A stretch of DNA of 12,528 nucleotides from Paenarthrobacter nitroguajacolicus JCM 14115 (GTDB lineage Bacteria > Actinomycetota > Actinomycetes > Actinomycetales > Micrococcaceae). Positions within the stretch are counted from its first letter, which is position 1, and every line of letters starts with the position of its first letter. The stretch is from positions 1-12,528 of the forward strand of contig BBFS01000127.1 in the NCBI GenBank assembly GCA_001313365.1. Direction: 5' to 3'. The translations under genes and the position numbers were made by a program. Shown piece by piece: positions 10,304-12,528 of the stretch. Under the pieces are notes generated by a model. The model was not told the DNA's origin, made no database searches, and worked only from the letters and a program-made list of their open reading frames with translations.

Positions 10304-11701
10304 GTGGCCGATCAGGCAACTGCGCAAGAATTCGACATCCTGGTACTCGGTGGCGGCAGCGGCGGCTACGCCACTGCCCTGCGGGCCGTACAGCTTGGGT
10401 TCACCGTTGGCCTTGTGGAAAAGGCAAAGCTCGGCGGAACCTGCCTGCACAACGGCTGTATCCCCCCCACCAAGGCACTCCTGCACTCGGCCGAACTGGC
10501 CGACCATGCACGCGATTCCGCCAAGTATGGCGTGAACGTCACGCTCGACAGCATCGACATGTCTGCCGTGAACGCGTACAAGGACGGCATCATCGCCGGT
10601 AAGTTCAAGGGCCTCCAGGGACTTATCAAGTCCAAGGGCATCACCGTCATCGAGGGTGAAGGCAAGCTCCAGGGCAACAACACGGTCGTCGTGAACGGCA
10701 CCTCTTACACGGGCAAGAACATTGTCCTGGCCACGGGCTCCTACTCCCGTTCACTCCCCCCCGGCCTGGAAATCGGCGGCAAGGTCATCACCTCGGACCA
10801 GGCCCTCACCATGGACTACATCCCCAAGAGCGCCATCGTCTTGGGCGGCGGCGTCATCGGTGTCGAGTTTGCGTCCGTCTGGAAGTCCTTCGGCGTGGAT
10901 GTCACCATCATTGAAGGCCTCCCCTCCCTGGTTCCGAACGAGGACGCCTCGATCGTCAAGAACCTTGAGCGCGCCTTCAAGAAGCGCGGCATCAAGTTCA
11001 CCACCGGCATCTTCTTCCAGGGCGTTGAGCAGAACGACGACGGCGTCAAGGTCACCTTGGTTGATGGCCAGACGTTCGAAGCCGACCTCCTGCTCGTAGC
11101 CGTTGGCCGCGGTCCGGTGACCGCCAACCTTGGCTACGAAGAAGCAGGCATCACCATCGACCGTGGCTTCGTCATCACCAACGAACGCCTCCACACCGGC
11201 GTTGGCAACATCTACGCTGTCGGCGACATCGTCCCCCCCGGCGTCCAGCTCGCACACCGCGGCTACCAGCAGGGCATCTTCGTCGCCGAGGAAATCGCCG
11301 GCCTGAACCCGGCAATCGTCGAGGACATCAACATCCCCCCCAAGGTCACCTACTGCGAACCTGAAATCGCCACGGTGGGCTACACAGAAAAAGCCGCCAA
11401 GGAAAAGTTCGGCGACGACCAGGTGCAGACCCAGGAATACAACCTTGCCGGCAACGGCAAGAGCTCAATCCTCGGCACCGGTGGCATCGTCAAGCTTGTT
11501 CGCCAGAAGGATGGCCCCCCCGTGGTGGGCATCCACATGATCGGCTCCCGCATGGGCGAGCAGATCGGTGAGGCCCAGCTGATCGTGAACTGGGAAGCCT
11601 ACCCTGAGGACGTGGCCCAGCTGGTCCACGCCCACCCCACCCAGAACGAAAGCCTGGGCGAAGCCCACCTTGCCCTCGCGGGCAAGGCCCTCCACGGCTA
11701 A
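10304..11701 (+). CDS. lpdA: dihydrolipoyl dehydrogenase (E3)
   Basis: FAD-dependent E3 that reoxidises dihydrolipoyl groups on E2 (and glycine-cleavage H protein) and passes electrons to NAD+. The FAD-binding loop GGGSGG is at about residues 16-21. The redox disulfide is GGTCLHNGC, with Cys47 and Cys52. The NAD-binding [11 protein letters not shown] lies in the middle, GNIYAVGDI binds FAD, and the C-terminal HPTQNE supplies the catalytic His444-Glu449 pair. GTG at 10304 is chosen over longer in-frame starts because AGGGAG lies 7 bp upstream and family similarity begins there. The frame is open throughout at 465 residues, but five 7-C runs (10462, 10756, 11233, 11335, 11515) each add a proline to a conserved stretch, including one directly after the active-site disulfide. 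Removing them gives 460, the normal length. sucB follows 110 bp downstream with no terminator, so the two are probably one transcript. Confidence 0.96.
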   Translation: MADQATAQEFDILVLGGGSGGYATALRAVQLGFTVGLVEKAKLGGTCLHNGCIPPTKALLHSAELADHARDSAKYGVNVTLDSIDMSAVNAYKDGIIAGKFKGLQGLIKSKGITVIEGEGKLQGNNTVVVNGTSYTGKNIVLATGSYSRSLPPGLEIGGKVITSDQALTMDYIPKSAIVLGGGVIGVEFASVWKSFGVDVTIIEGLPSLVPNEDASIVKNLERAFKKRGIKFTTGIFFQGVEQNDDGVKVTLVDGQTFEADLLLVAVGRGPVTANLGYEEAGITIDRGFVITNERLHTGVGNIYAVGDIVPPGVQLAHRGYQQGIFVAEEIAGLNPAIVEDINIPPKVTYCEPEIATVGYTEKAAKEKFGDDQVQTQEYNLAGNGKSSILGTGGIVKLVRQKDGPPVVGIHMIGSRMGEQIGEAQLIVNWEAYPEDVAQLVHAHPTQNESLGEAHLALAGKALHG

Positions 11702-11811
11702 GTCTTACCAAGACCCACGGATCGGTGCATGCAGCGGAATACGCCGTGTGCACGATCGAACCAGCAGAATTCATCCGCACAAAGATCAATAAGGAGAACG
11801 GGGGGGACGAC

Positions 11812-12528
11812 ATGTCTGAATCCGTTAACTTGCCCGCCCTCGGTGAGAGTGTCACCGAAGGAACCGTCACCCGCTGGCTCAAGCAGGTTGGTGACCGGGT
11901 GGAGATCGACGAGCCGTTGCTCGAGGTTTCAACCGACAAAGTAGACACCGAAATCCCTTCTCCGATCTCAGGCGTCATCGAAGAAATCCTCGTCGCTGAA
12001 GACGAGACGGCCGAAGTAGGCGCCCCCCTTGGTCCGAATCGGCGACGGTTCCGGCTCCGCCGCTCCGGCGGCTGAGTCCGCACCGGCTGAGGAAGCTCCT
12101 GCCGCGCCGCAGAGCAGGCAGCACCGGCCGAAGAGGCTCCTGCCGCACCCACCGCTGAAGAAGCACCGGCGGCTGAAGCACCCGCTGCTTCAGGCGAGGG
12201 CCATGAAGTAACCCTCCCCCCGCATTGGGCGAGAGCGTCACCGAGGGTACTGTCACCCGCTGGCTCAAGGCTGTTGGCGATACCGTTGAGGTGGACGAAC
12301 CCCCCCTCCTCGAGGTTTCCACCGACAAGGTAGACACCGAAATTCCTTCCCCGGTTGCCGGCACCCTGCAGGAAATCCGCGTCAGCGAGGACGAAACAGC
12401 AGAGGTAGGCTCCGTGCTTGCCATCATCGGTTCCGGCGCAGCTGCTCCTGCATCGGCTCCCGCTCCGGCTGCAGCGCCTGCCGCCGAGGCTCCGGCTGCT
12501 CCTTCTGCTGCACCGGCACCCGCCGCCG
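11812..12528 (+). CDS. sucB: 2-oxoglutarate dehydrogenase E2 / dihydrolipoamide acyltransferase, N-terminal part (frameshifted; runs off window)
   Basis: E2 core subunit of a 2-oxoacid dehydrogenase complex; its lipoyl-lysine arm carries acyl groups from E1 to CoA. Two lipoyl domains are present. The first covers residues 1-76 with the lipoylated lysine in STDKVDTE (Lys43). The second, from about 12190 to 12430, repeats [15 protein letters not shown]. An Ala/Pro/Glu linker joins them and a similar linker follows to the window edge; the E1/E3-binding and catalytic domains lie beyond. Start is ATG at 11812. AAGGAG (11791-11796) lies 15 nt upstream, lengthened by a 7-G run in the spacer. Breaks are one extra C at 12023-12028, a missing base near 12107 and two extra Cs at 12216-12221; a proline is added at 12300-12306. 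Pyruvate and 2-oxoglutarate E2s cannot be told apart from this end alone; the sucB name follows usual actinobacterial annotation of this gene next to lpd. Confidence 0.88.
11921..12353 (+). repeat. diverged direct repeat: two lipoyl-domain DNA segments
   Basis: The segment 11921-11964 recurs at 12310-12353 with four mismatches in 44 bases, all synonymous for [15 protein letters not shown]. The surrounding domains also align ([14 protein letters not shown] in both). This reflects tandem duplication of the lipoyl domain within sucB, kept similar by selection or gene conversion. Confidence 0.85.

Overview
The window is high-GC actinobacterial chromosome, most like the Micrococcaceae (Arthrobacter and relatives). 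The pointers are a principal sigma factor gene next to a small DUF7455 protein and a second GyrB-type topoisomerase subunit, a PAC2-family gene, an actinobacterial E2 with tandem lipoyl domains, and frequent GTG starts. The assignment rests on gene content and recalled family sequences; no search was run.

Layout. Left block: parE (74-2187, minus) diverges from a small zinc-ribbon gene, DUF7455 (2442-2663, plus), which converges on sigA/rpoD (2851-4168, minus); two hairpin terminators and two tandem 14-bp duplications lie between them. Upstream of sigA is a 226-bp regulatory region with a SigR-like promoter match. Middle block: PAC2 (7157-8106), an MFS transporter (5762-7121) and a DUF4192 protein (4395-5678), all minus and closely spaced, so probably one transcription unit. 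Right block, all plus: leucyl aminopeptidase pepA (8469-10003), a long hairpin, lpd (10304-11701) and the start of the 2-oxoglutarate dehydrogenase E2 gene sucB (11812 to the window end). Lpd is the E3 that reoxidises the lipoyl groups carried by the E2, so the last two genes work in the same complexes.

The dominant signal is technical. Thirty-three runs of six or more identical bases are all C or G, and 25 of them are exactly seven long. In the genes, 19 of these runs add exactly one codon (nearly always proline or glycine) inside conserved motifs. Eleven other G/C runs carry 1 or 2 extra bases and shift the frame. About ten further sites have lost one base, mostly in short G/C runs. Seven of the nine genes are broken as written, and each returns to one continuous frame when these sites are corrected. 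I read this as a sequencing or assembly error in G/C homopolymers, not as nine decaying housekeeping genes. Gene spans below are reconstructed through the shifts.

I found no convincing new defence, mobile or RNA system. The best biological leads are the SigR-like promoter with an overlapping palindrome upstream of sigA, and the uncharacterised DUF7455 and DUF4192 genes.
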